A DNA stretch of 64,000 bases from Rhodoblastus sp963710275 (GTDB taxonomy: Bacteria > Pseudomonadota > Alphaproteobacteria > Rhizobiales > Beijerinckiaceae), in the NCBI GenBank assembly GCA_963710275.1, contig CAVPZS010000008.1, positions 620,001 through 684,000 on the forward strand. Direction: 5' to 3'. Positions within the stretch are counted from its first letter, which is position 1; each line of letters opens with the position of its first letter. Position numbers and translations under genes: made by a program. Below are positions 1 through 8,657 of the stretch, in pieces. Below the pieces are notes generated by a model that did not search any database, was not told the DNA's origin, and was given only the letters and a program-made list of their open reading frames with translations.

Positions 1-195
1 CACGCGCAGCTGACCCCGCTGTGCAAGCGCCTGGCCCGCCGCGCGACGCTGCTCGCGTCGCTGGCTCTGGTCCAGCTCGGCCTGGGGATCACCACGCTGG
101 TGCTCGTCGTGCCGCTCTGGGCGGCGATGGCGCATCAGGCGACCGCCATGGCCGTGCTCGGCATGGCGGTGATCCACCGGCGGAAAATGGATTAA
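1..195 (+). CDS. ctaA: Heme A synthase (COX15/CtaA family), C-terminal end only
   Basis: The window opens inside a reading frame of 64 codons that ends with TAA at 193-195. The visible protein has two hydrophobic stretches, the first containing LVQLGLGITTLVL and the second following the motif PLWAAMAHQA. A G-I-x-T-L run followed by a conserved H-Q pair is typical of the last two membrane helices of heme A synthase, where the His is a heme ligand. The enzyme oxidises the C8 methyl of heme O for aa3-type oxidases in the inner membrane. Only the tail is seen, so the assignment rests on a short match. The stop codon lies directly against an insertion sequence remnant on the other strand. Confidence 0.55.
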   Translation, partial: HAQLTPLCKRLARRATLLASLALVQLGLGITTLVLVVPLWAAMAHQATAMAVLGMAVIHRRKMD

Positions 196-711
196 GTGGC
201 GCGAGCATGGAGCTGCACAAAAGCGAATTTGCTCGTCCTATCAATAGCGACAAAGAGATGATAGCCTACCCTCGGCGGTCTGAACTTCGGCAATGTCGAT
301 ATGAAAATAGCCGATCGGATAGGAATTGAATTTCTTCCTGGCGGGCTTGTCGCCTTCCACTTCCGGCAGACGAGAGATGCCGTGGCGTTGCAGGCATCGG
401 TGCAGCGACGAACGCGAAAGATGTGGGATTGTCGCCTGCAAAGCATACAGGCAATCGTCGAGCGCCAGCAGGGTGTGCCGACGAAATGCGACGACGATCG
501 CCTCTTCTTCCTCCGTCAGGACCGTCGATTTTGGGGCATTCGGCCCGGTCTTCCGATCCGCGGTTGAGGCGCGCTTTTTCCACTTCTCGACCGTCTTGGG
601 GTTGACCCCGTAGCGCTTGGCCAGAGCCCTCAAGCTCTCTTGACTATTCTGTATTGCTCGACGGACTGCCGTTGTCGTTGTGGCGCTGCCGTGAAGAATT
701 TGCCCGTCGGT
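192..711 (-). pseudogene. IS481-type transposase remnant, frameshifted and truncated
   Basis: The frame shows an N-terminal helix-turn-helix (SQESLRALAKRYGVNPKTVE) and the start of a DDE catalytic core with the first Asp in GYFHIDIAEVQTAEG. A frameshift near 260 moves the reading to the adjacent frame, which continues VAIDRTSKFAFVQLH and then stops at 192. About 170 codons remain of a family length near 320, so the second Asp and the Glu of the catalytic triad are absent. There is no ATG at the expected start GQILHGS (near 711). The copy is therefore dead. Its truncated end coincides with the stop codon of the heme A synthase gene. Confidence 0.75.
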
Positions 712-961
712 CCGACGATCATTAGCGTCGCGCCCGTCCATTCCTCGCGGCCTTCGCCACGTAGAAGGCGCCCTTTCTCGGAGTAGGTCGTTCGCTCGCA
801 CCAAAGAGAAAGTGCGCTCCAGCGGCGAGGCTCCGACTTCTTGCCGGGCTTTTCCGCGACGTTGGAGTTGGAAATGCGATGCATGCGCGCGCCCAAGGGA
901 AGGCGAGGCGACTTCAATCGCCGACTGGATATCCGAAATGACGACGAAATCGGAAAAGAAT
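712..961. other. Unassigned spacer between two IS remnants
   Basis: These 250 bases lie between the N-terminal end of the IS481 remnant and the C-terminal end of the IS701 transposase. An open frame on the minus strand crosses them from ATG 987, but its residues match nothing I recognise. The stretch could be the missing end of either element or debris from a third one. No clear terminal inverted repeats were found by eye. Confidence 0.4.
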
Positions 962-2045
962 TCAGGCATGAGCGCGATGTCGTGCATAGCGGTTTACCGG
1001 AAGCCGCGCCAGAGCTTTCGCGAGATAAGCTGCCGCCATGCACAGGCTCATATGGCGATGCCAGCCATGCCAGGAGCGCGCCTCGCAATGATCGAGGCCA
1101 AGATCGCTTTTCGCGCGCTCGAAACATTCTTCGATCGTCCAGCGCAGGCCTGCGACACCGGCCAAGTCGGCGAGCGTCGCCTCAGTCGGAGCAAAAACGA
1201 GATAATAGGCGCGATCGGGCGTCTTGCCTCGACTGCGTCGGACCAGGAGCCAATGCGCAAAGCGCGGGTCTTTGCGCCAATGCAGCCGCACGCACGCCCA
1301 ATCGTAAAGGCGCGGACCTTTGGCGCCTTCGCCGGCGGCGTGGCAGGCGAAATCGTCCTGCGCCAGGGCGTTGACCAACTCTTCTGGCGTCGTTCCCTGA
1401 AGCGAGCCGCCGCCGACGCGCAGAAAATGGTTGGAGCGCACGGCAAGAACATAGGGCTGTTCGCGCTTTTCCAGCATGTGCCGCAAGCCGCTGTCGGCGC
1501 CATAAACCGCGTCGCCGAGCACGTAGGCGCACTTGACGCCGGCGTCCAGATTGGCCGCGATCATCTCGCGCGCCATCGCCGGTTTGGTGGCGAAATCAAT
1601 CTCCTCAGGAACGGCTGCTGCCGCCCGCCGCGGCGCGTCGGCCGCCCATTTCTCTGGCAAATACAAGCGCCGGTCGATCAGCGTCTGGCCATAGCGGCTG
1701 GCGTAGGTCAGGAACACGCCGACTTGGCTGTTCTCGATGCGTCCGGCCGCTCCGGAATATTGACGCGCCACCCCCACCGAATGATCGCCCTTTTTCACAA
1801 AACCCGTCTCGTCCACCACCAGGACCGCGTCAAACTCCGAAAGTGCTTCAAGAGCGTAAGCGCGAACCTCGTCGCGCAGACGATCCGCCTCCCATCGGCT
1901 ACGTCCAAGCAAAGATTGCATGCGGTAGGGCCGCTCCGCGCCTGATTGTTCCGCCATCAGCCAACCCGTCTTGCGCTCGACGCCAGACAACAGGCCGTCA
2001 AGAAACGCCGCCCCCGTATCCCGCAATTCCCCGACAAGCTTGTGC
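962..2045 (-). mobile_element. IS701-family insertion sequence, probably partial
   Basis: This span carries the IS701 transposase domain described for the fused gene. The right boundary near 2045 is where similarity to the thioesterase stops and the IS701-like stretch FLDGLLSGVERKTGW approaches. The left boundary is the transposase stop codon, because the outer end of the element could not be located. I could not identify terminal inverted repeats or a target-site duplication, so the element may be incomplete at both ends. Confidence 0.55.
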
Positions 2046-2479
2046 GTCCTGGCCTCCAGCCAGACCCGCGCCTCGTCGGAAAAGGGCTTCGAACGTCGCG
2101 TCTTCACATCGGTGAGGACGATGACGGACATGCCTCTGGCGACGCAGCCGCCGTCCTGGAACACCGCCTGCTCCATCCGCAACGAGCTGCGGCCGACCGA
2201 TGCGACGCGCGTGCCGATTTCCACCTCGCCCGGCCAGTTCACTTCCGCCAGAAAGTCGAGCTCCAGATGGGCGAGAACGAAGGCGCCGTCCGGCCCCTTC
2301 AGGTCGGCGCCGCCGCCGATCAGCGTTTCGACTCGGCCGGTTTCGAGAAAAGTCGCGAAGACCGCGTTATTGACGTGGCCCTGGCGATCCGTGTCGCCGT
2401 AACGCAGCTTATCGCGGGAAATGACCGCAAAATCGCTCAGAAGCGGCTTCGGGCGTGCGGCGGACGATTCTTGCGACAT
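962..2479 (-). CDS. Hotdog acyl-CoA thioesterase joined in frame to an IS701 transposase
   Basis: The ATG at 2479 has a good ribosome site (GAGGAA). Residues 1 to about 143 are a single-hotdog thioesterase of the YbgC/4-hydroxybenzoyl-CoA type: the motif YGDTDRQGHVNNAVFATFLE carries the conserved Asp and the H-V-N-N segment, and the domain hydrolyses acyl-CoA esters. From about residue 145 the same frame becomes an IS701-family transposase. All three likely catalytic acids are visible, in VLVVDETGF, VLGDAVYG and WTIEECFERAK. The transposase seems to lack its usual N-terminus and last part. The thioesterase is nearly full length and may still fold. It lies 7 bases after the DUF1467 gene and probably ends the same operon. 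Whether the 505-residue fusion is made is unknown. Confidence 0.7.
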   Translation of the reverse strand: MSQESSAARPKPLLSDFAVISRDKLRYGDTDRQGHVNNAVFATFLETGRVETLIGGGADLKGPDGAFVLAHLELDFLAEVNWPGEVEIGTRVASVGRSSLRMEQAVFQDGGCVARGMSVIVLTDVKTRRSKPFSDEARVWLEARTHKLVGELRDTGAAFLDGLLSGVERKTGWLMAEQSGAERPYRMQSLLGRSRWEADRLRDEVRAYALEALSEFDAVLVVDETGFVKKGDHSVGVARQYSGAAGRIENSQVGVFLTYASRYGQTLIDRRLYLPEKWAADAPRRAAAAVPEEIDFATKPAMAREMIAANLDAGVKCAYVLGDAVYGADSGLRHMLEKREQPYVLAVRSNHFLRVGGGSLQGTTPEELVNALAQDDFACHAAGEGAKGPRLYDWACVRLHWRKDPRFAHWLLVRRSRGKTPDRAYYLVFAPTEATLADLAGVAGLRWTIEECFERAKSDLGLDHCEARSWHGWHRHMSLCMAAAYLAKALARLPVNRYARHRAHA

Positions 2480-2486
2480 GATTTCC

Positions 2487-2741
2487 TCACCCCATGACAT
2501 TCGAGGCGACGACCACCACCGCGTAGACCACGGCCGCGAGCAAGGTTGTCGCCAGCGCCTTCTTAGCGAGGTGCGGCGCCACAGGCGAGCCGGGATCGGC
2601 GCCTTCGGGAAGTTTTTCCGCCCCTTCGCGGTGATTGCGCACGCCGAAAGGCAGCACCGCGAACAGGCACACCCACCATGCCGTGAAATATACCGCCAAG
2701 GCCATGGGCAAGGGAAAGGGCGTGAAATCGAATGCCGACAT
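2487..2741 (-). CDS. DUF1467 family small membrane protein
   Basis: An 84-residue protein with two membrane helices, one around residues 10-33 (MALAVYFTAWWVCLFAVLPF) and one at the C-terminus (TTLLAAVVYAVVVVASNVMG). Between them is the conserved charged loop FGVRNHREGAEK with P-G-x-D-P-G-S-P. These features match DUF1467, a family of unknown function that in Hyphomicrobiales sits downstream of methylmalonyl-CoA epimerase, as it does here (30-base gap). It is probably an inner-membrane protein. Nothing in the sequence shows a reaction. Confidence 0.85.
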   Translation of the reverse strand: MSAFDFTPFPLPMALAVYFTAWWVCLFAVLPFGVRNHREGAEKLPEGADPGSPVAPHLAKKALATTLLAAVVYAVVVVASNVMG

Positions 2742-2771
2742 TGCCGTCCTCCCCGCGTTTGAAAAGTCCGC

Positions 2772-3176
2772 TCAGACCTGTTCGATCTCGACCAGCGTCC
2801 CGTTGAAATCCTTGGGATGCAGGAACAACACGGGCTTGCCGTGGGCGCCGATCTTCGGATTGCCATCGCCGATCACCCGCGCGCCGCTCGCTTTCAATTT
2901 GTCGCGGGCGGCCAGAATGTCGTCCACCTCGTAGCAGACGTGATGCATGCCGCCGTCGGGATTTTTTTCCAGGAACTTGGCGATCGGCGAGGCGGCGCCC
3001 AGCGGCTCCAGCAATTCGATCTTGGTGTTGGGCAATTCGATGAACACCACGGTGACGCCATGGTCGGGCTGCTGCGTCGGCGCGGACACTTTCGCGCCGA
3101 GGACGTCGCGATAGGTGGCGGAGGCGGCGGAAATATCCTTCACCGCGATGGCGACATGGTTAAGACGGCCGATCAT
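2772..3176 (-). CDS. mce: Methylmalonyl-CoA epimerase
   Basis: 134 residues with the vicinal-oxygen-chelate fold. The start MIGRLNHVAIAVKD holds the first metal-binding His. Further ligands are seen in QPDHGVTVVFIEL and GGMHHVCYEVDD, and the C-terminal Glu lies in DFNGTLVEIEQV. The enzyme converts (S)- to (R)-methylmalonyl-CoA in the propionyl-CoA to succinyl-CoA route. The length is normal. It follows the RNase J gene by 18 bases and precedes DUF1467, a conserved rhizobial order at the tail of the nuo operon. Confidence 0.93.
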   Translation of the reverse strand: MIGRLNHVAIAVKDISAASATYRDVLGAKVSAPTQQPDHGVTVVFIELPNTKIELLEPLGAASPIAKFLEKNPDGGMHHVCYEVDDILAARDKLKASGARVIGDGNPKIGAHGKPVLFLHPKDFNGTLVEIEQV

Positions 3177-3194
3177 CTAATTTTCCTTTCAATT

Positions 3195-4862
3195 TCACAC
3201 TTCTATAGCGAGTACGTGAACATGCGGCTTCTTGCCCCAGGCGTTGGAGACCGCCGCGCGCACCGCGCGCTCCACCGCCGTGCAGGCGGTGTCGGCGTCT
3301 CTTTTCTTGGCGCGCGGCAGGCTGTCGAGCGTCTGGAACAGCGCGCGGTCGACCACCTCGTCCATGGCGCGGTTGTCGCGGGTCTTTTCCGGCAGGCCGA
3401 ACATGGTCACGTCTGGCGTTCCCACGAGGTCACCCTTGGAATTCAGGGCGAAGCCGATGCTGATGATCCCGGCGGCGGCGAGGCGATGACGCTCGCGGAA
3501 GCAATCGTCCTTTTCGCTGAGGATCACTTCGCCGTCGCGGTAAAGCCGACCGTGCGGGATCGGGTCGAGATGGCAGGGCGAGTCCGGGCCGAGCGAGATG
3601 ACGTCGCCATTATGCGCCGTCAGCACATGCTCCACCCCCTTCGCGCGCGCGAATTCGGCGTGGACGCGCAGATGCAGCGCTTCGCCATGGGCGGGCACGG
3701 AAATTTGCGGCCGCAGCCAGTCATAGAGCTTGGAAACCTCGCCGCGGCGCGGATGGCCGGAGCAATGGACCAGGGCGTCGCGATCGGTGAGCACGTCGAC
3801 CCCTTGCAGGATGAGGCCGTTGACGATGGCGTTGACCTCGCGCTCATTGCCGGGAATGGTGCGCGAGGAAAAGATCACCAGGTCGTTCGCCGCCAGTTTC
3901 ACCGCATGCTCGCCGCGCACGATGCGCGACATGGCGGCGCGCGACTCGCCCTGGCTGCCGGTGGCGAGCACCAGAACCTTGTTCGGCGGCAGGCGGCTGA
4001 AGCTGTCGAGCGACAGCAGTTCCGGCACGTCGTCGAGATAGCCGCATTCCCTGGCCACCTGCAGGGCGCGCTCCATGGCGCGTCCGGCCAGCACGATCCG
4101 GCGGCCTGCCGCCTGCGCCGCAAGGCAGACCGCGCGCAGGCGGGTGACGTTGGAGGCGAAGGTCGTGACCATCACCCGGCCCTTGGCCGCCGCGATCTTT
4201 TCGCGAAGGACCGCGGCCACGTCGGCTTCGGACGGGCTCTCGCCTTCGCGCAGAATATTGGTGGAATCGCTGATCAGCGCCCGCACGCCCTCGTCGCCGA
4301 TCTTCTTCAACCGCTCGATGTCGGTGGAGAGTCCGAGGCCCGGCGTCGGATCGAGCTTCCAGTCGCCGCTATGGACCACCACGCCGGCCGGGGTGCGGAT
4401 CGCCAGCAGGTTGGATTCGGGGATGGAATGCGACATCGGCACGAATTCGATCTCGAACGGTCCGAGCGTCAGCCGTCCGCCCTGCTTCACCTCATGGATC
4501 GGCACGTCGGGCGCGCCGGGTTCGGCGAGGCGGCGGGTGTGCAGCAAGCCCGCGGCGAAGCGCGTGGCGTAGACCGGGCAGCCGAGGCGCGGCCACAGCG
4601 AGGCGATGGCGCCGACATGGTCCTCATGCGCATGGGTGACGACCAGACCAAGCAGGTCCTTGCGGTTCTTCTCGATGAAGCTCGGATCGGGCAGGATCAG
4701 GTCCACGCCGGGCATGTCGGCGCCGGCGAAGGCGACGCCGCAATCGACCATGATCCATTTGCGTTTTTTCGACGTCCCGAACCCGTAGAGCGCGGCGTTC
4801 ATGCCGATTTCGCCCAGACCGCCCAGCGGGGCAAAAACGATGTCTTCGGATTCTGAAGCCAT
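3195..4862 (-). CDS. rnj: Ribonuclease J
   Basis: A 555-residue metallo-beta-lactamase/beta-CASP nuclease. The zinc-binding motif HAHEDH lies in VVTHAHEDHVGAIASLWPRL, the next ligand in MSHSIPESNLLAIRTP, and the following Asp in VVHSGDWKLDPTP. The beta-CASP part includes GSQGESRAAMSRI and CSGHPRRGEVSKLYDWLRP, and is followed by the C-terminal dimerisation domain. The enzyme matures and degrades RNA by endonucleolytic and 5'-3' exonucleolytic cleavage in the cytoplasm. The length is usual for the family and the frame is intact. It sits 27 bases after birA. Confidence 0.95.
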   Translation of the reverse strand: MASESEDIVFAPLGGLGEIGMNAALYGFGTSKKRKWIMVDCGVAFAGADMPGVDLILPDPSFIEKNRKDLLGLVVTHAHEDHVGAIASLWPRLGCPVYATRFAAGLLHTRRLAEPGAPDVPIHEVKQGGRLTLGPFEIEFVPMSHSIPESNLLAIRTPAGVVVHSGDWKLDPTPGLGLSTDIERLKKIGDEGVRALISDSTNILREGESPSEADVAAVLREKIAAAKGRVMVTTFASNVTRLRAVCLAAQAAGRRIVLAGRAMERALQVARECGYLDDVPELLSLDSFSRLPPNKVLVLATGSQGESRAAMSRIVRGEHAVKLAANDLVIFSSRTIPGNEREVNAIVNGLILQGVDVLTDRDALVHCSGHPRRGEVSKLYDWLRPQISVPAHGEALHLRVHAEFARAKGVEHVLTAHNGDVISLGPDSPCHLDPIPHGRLYRDGEVILSEKDDCFRERHRLAAAGIISIGFALNSKGDLVGTPDVTMFGLPEKTRDNRAMDEVVDRALFQTLDSLPRAKKRDADTACTAVERAVRAAVSNAWGKKPHVHVLAIEV

Positions 4863-4889
4863 TTAATACCGAGTGCTTTCCTGAAAAAA

Positions 4890-5664
4890 TTACCGAGGCT
4901 CGGGAATTCCGAGGTTCACGTCGCCCGCCTCGATCGTTTCGACCGATCCGTCCGGTCTTTCCAACAGCATACGCCCCTGCGCGTCAATGCCCTGGAAAAT
5001 GCCGTCGAGAGAAGAGTTCTGCCCCGAAACCCGAACCGGGCCGCCGAGGCCGCCGGCATGCTCCAGCCAGGCGGCGCGGATGCGGGCGAAGTTCTCGCCC
5101 CTCGCCCACACATCCAGCCACAGCGCGACCTGATCGGACAAGGCGGCGAACAGCGCCGCGCGGTCGCAGGAACTCGGCGCCGATGCTCTTCAGGCTGGCG
5201 GTTGGATAAGGCGCGTCGTTCAGGCGAGGACAGGCAGTTGACGCCAAAACCGATGACGCAGCCGAACTGGCCATTCTTCAACGCGCTTTCCAGCAGCAGG
5301 CCGGACAGCTTGGCGCCGCCATGCAGCGCATCGTTCGGCCATTTGAGCCGCAAGCGCGGATCATTGTCCGTCAGCGTCCGCAGCGCCGAGATCAAGCGCG
5401 ACGCCAGCGACAAAGCCCAGTTGCGCGGCGCGCGGCGGCGGCGCGGGATCGATCAGCAGCAGGCGTGGCGTAGAGATTTCCCGGCGGCGAGCGCCAGGTC
5501 CGGCCGAAACGCCCCCTGCCCCTCGTCTGTTCCTGCGCCGCGACCCACAGGCGGCCTGGGTCTCCGGTGGAGACCCGGCTCATCGCCTCGTCATTGGTCG
5601 AGCCCAGCGATGGAAACTCCTCCAGCCGGTAGCCGGCCGCAATCGCCCTGTCGCCGAGATACAC
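4890..5664 (-). CDS. birA: Biotin-[acetyl-CoA-carboxylase] ligase, frame broken by indels
   Basis: The protein lacks the DNA-binding domain of E. coli BirA and starts at GTG 5664, 3 bases after the nuoN stop. The biotinyl-AMP loop is seen in QEQTRGRGRFGRTWRSPPGN, then LRLKWPNDALHGGAKLSG and VIGFGVNC, and the C-terminal SH3-like part ends GDVNLGIPEPR. Similarity jumps frame at about 5455, 5220 and 5165. The last site looks like a lost CG inside a CGCG run and the others like single extra bases. As this enzyme is needed to biotinylate carboxylases, sequencing error is more likely than decay. It belongs to the nuo-birA-rnj-mce gene string. Confidence 0.85.
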
Positions 5665-5667
5665 AGA

Positions 5668-7106
5668 TCAGAACAGGGACTTGGCCGCAGCGGTCGCCGC
5701 TTCGACCAGAGGCGCCGGATAGACCCAGAACAGCAGCATCGGCCAGCGACGACAGCGCGAGCACCGTGCGCTGGGTGACGGTCGCCTTGTCGAAAGCCGG
5801 CGCCGACGGCATCGAAATAGATGATCTTGACGATGCGCAGATAGTAGAAGGCCGCCACGGCGCTGGTCAGGATGCCGATCACCGCCAGCCAGTAGAGATG
5901 CGCCTCGACCGCCGCCATGAAGACGTAGAATTTGGCGAAGAAGCCGGCCATCGGCGGCACGCCGGCCAGCGAGAACATCAGCATGGCCAGGAAGAAGGCC
6001 ATGCCCTTGTTGGTGTTGCCCAGTCCGGCGAGGTCGGAGATGTTCTCCACCGGCTTGCCGTCGACGCGCATCGACAGGATGGCGGCGAAGGTCCCGAGCG
6101 TCATCACCAGGTAGATCGCCATGTAGAGCACCATGCCCTGGACGCCCGCCTGCGTGCCCGCCGCGAGGCCGACCAGCGCGAAGCCCATGTGGCCGATCGC
6201 GGAATAGGCCATCAGGCGCTTGATGTTGTTCTGGCCGATGGCGGCGAAGGAGCCAAGCGCCATGGAGGCGAGCGCCATGAACACGATGATCTGCCGCCAC
6301 TGCTCGTGAGCGCCCGGGAAGGCGGTGATGATGACGCGGATGGCGATGGCGACGGCCGCGACCTTGGGCGCCGAGGCGAAGAAGGTCGTGACGGGGGTGG
6401 GCGCGCCCTCGTAGACGTCGGGCGTCCACATGTGGAACGGCACAACCGACATCTTGAAGGCGAGACCGGCGAAGAGGAAGACCAGGCCGAAGATCACGCC
6501 ATTATTGGCGTGGCCGCCGATCGCCGCGGCGATGCCGGGGAAGGTCACGGTGCCGGCAAAACCATAGATCAGCGAGGCGCCATAGAGCAGCATGCCCGAG
6601 GAGAGCGCGCCCAGGACGAAATATTTCAGGCCGGCTTCCGACGCCCGCGCGTCGTCGCGGCTGAGCGCGGCGACGACATAGAGCGACAGCGACATCAACT
6701 CCAGTCCGAGATAGAGCGCGATCAGGCCATTGGCCGAAATCAGGATCATCATGCCGAGCGTCGCCAGCACGATCAGGATCGGGAATTCGAACTTGTCGAC
6801 CCCGGCGCGACGGAAGAAGTCGCCGGCCATCAGCAAGGTGACGATGGAGCCGATCAGCGCCAACACCTTCATGAAGTCGCCGAAGCGATCGGCGATGAAG
6901 GCGTCATCGAAAGCCACGCCATCGGACTTGGCGCCCCCCAGCACGATGGCGAGGATGGCCGCGCCGAGCAGGCCCACCGCGATGTCGGACATGGGTCCGT
7001 CGGTGGTCTTGCCGCGAAAGGCGCCGATCAGCAGCAGCACGATCGCGCCGACCGCCAGGATGGCTTCCGGCAGCGCGCGGGCGAGTTCGGTGGAAAGCGA
7101 AATCAT
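5668..7106 (-). CDS. nuoN: NADH-quinone oxidoreductase subunit N
   Basis: About 480 residues of an antiporter-like membrane subunit of complex I with some 14 helices. Conserved points include the proton-channel Glu in IALYLGLELMSLSLYV, the Lys in LAFKMSVVPFHMWTPDVYEGAP, and AYSAIGHMGFALVGLA. The last 45 residues are split by two small indels near 5810 and 5737, after which the native end AKSLF is reached with TGA at 5668-5670. It is the last nuo gene, 10 bases after nuoM. NuoN is one of the proton-pumping modules of the membrane arm. Confidence 0.93.
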
Positions 7107-7116
7107 GGTGCGGCTC

Positions 7117-8657
7117 TCAGTGCGCTTGATTGGCGGCGAATTGCAAGGTGGCGTCGGCGGCGGTCTTGGTCACGGCCAGAGCCGTGTCGTAACCCTTGAC
7201 CAGTTCGGCGACCGAACCCGAGCAGGCGTCGAGAACGGCGTTGGGCTGAACGCCGTACCAGATGGTCATCACCACCAGCGGCGCCAGGATCGCCATTTCG
7301 CGCGGGGACAGGTCGGTCAGGCCCTGCAGGCTCGATTTTTCCAGCTTGCCGAAGATCACGCGGCGGTAGAGGAACAGCGCATAGGCGGCCGAGAGGATCA
7401 CGCCCGTGGTGGCGAAGAAGCTCACCCAGCTGTTGGCCTGGAACGTGCCGATCAGGGTCAGGAATTCGCCGACGAAGCCCGAGGTGCCGGGCAGGCCGAC
7501 ATTGGCCATGGTGAAGATCATGAAGGCCACGGCATAGACAGGCATCTTGGCGACAATGCCGCCATAGGCCGCGATGTCGCGGGTGTGCAGCCGGTCATAG
7601 ACCACGCCGACGCAAAGGAAGAGCGCGGCGGAGACGAGGCCGTGCGACACCATCTGGAACACCGCGCCCTGCACCGCCTGCTGGTTCATGGCGAACAGGC
7701 CCATGGTGACGAAGCCCATGTGCGCCACCGAGGAATAGGCGATCAGCTTCTTGATGTCCTCCTGCACCAGCGCCACCAGCGAGGTGTAGATGATGGCGAT
7801 CACCGACAGGGCGAAGACCAGCGGCGCGAAATAATGCGACGCGTCGGGGAACATCGGCAGCGAGAAGCGGATGAAGCCGTAACCGCCCATCTTCAGCAGG
7901 ATGCCGGCCAGGATGACCGAGCCTGCGGTCGGGCGCCTCGACGTGGGCGTCGGGCAACCAGGTATGAACCGGCCACATCGGCATCTTCACCGCGAAGGAG
8001 GCGAAGAAGGCGAGCCACAGCCATTTCTGCAGGCTGGGATCGAACTTGGTGTGCAGCAGCTCAGTGATGTCCATGGTGTGGGTCTGCGAATACATCGCGA
8101 GTATGGCGATGAGCATCAGCAGCGAGCCGGCCAGCGTATAGAGGAAGAACTTGAAGCTGGCGTAGATGCGCCGCTTGCCGCCCCAGACGCCGATGATGAT
8201 GAACATCGGAATCAACCCGCCCTCGAAGAACAGGTAGAACAGCACCAGGTCGAGCGCGCAGAACACGCCGATCATCAGCGTTTCCAGCACCAGGAACGCG
8301 ATCATGTATTCCTTGACGCGGGTGTCGATCGAATTCCAGGAGGCGGCGATGCAGAAGGGCATCAGGAAGGCGGTCAGCACCACGAAGGGGAAGGAAATGC
8401 CGTCCACGCCGAGCTTGTAGGTCAGGCCCGAGCCGAACCAGCTCTTCTGCTCGACGAACTGGAACGCCGCGGACGCCGGAGGTGAAATGCGCCCAGGCGT
8501 AAAGCGAGAGGCCGAAGACCACCAGCGTCGTCCACAGCGCGATCCAGCGGATGTTGGTCTTCGCCGCTTCGCTGTCGTCGCCGGGAACGAACAGGATGAG
8601 GGCGGCGCCGACCAGAGGCAGGAAGGTCAGCCCGGAGAGAATGCCAAAACCGAACAT
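7117..8657 (-). CDS. nuoM: NADH-quinone oxidoreductase subunit M, frameshifted
   Basis: About 513 residues. The ATG at 8657 shares one base with the nuoL stop codon (TGATG). Landmarks are DGISFPFVVLTAFLMP, LFYLFFEGGLIPMFIIIGVWGG (key Glu), VKMPMWPVHTWLPDAHVEAP and AYSSVAHMGFVTMGLFA, all typical of the antiporter-like subunit NuoM that pumps protons in complex I. Two indels interrupt it: near 8470 and near 7930, where an extra C in a C run follows HVEAP. The protein continues smoothly in the new frame each time, so an intact gene is inferred. Confidence 0.92.

Noticed and set aside
2817..4856. 679-codon open frame on the + strand
   Set aside because: Antisense to the epimerase and RNase J genes.
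5058..7199. 713-codon open frame on the + strand
   Set aside because: Antisense to birA and nuoN; no protein features.
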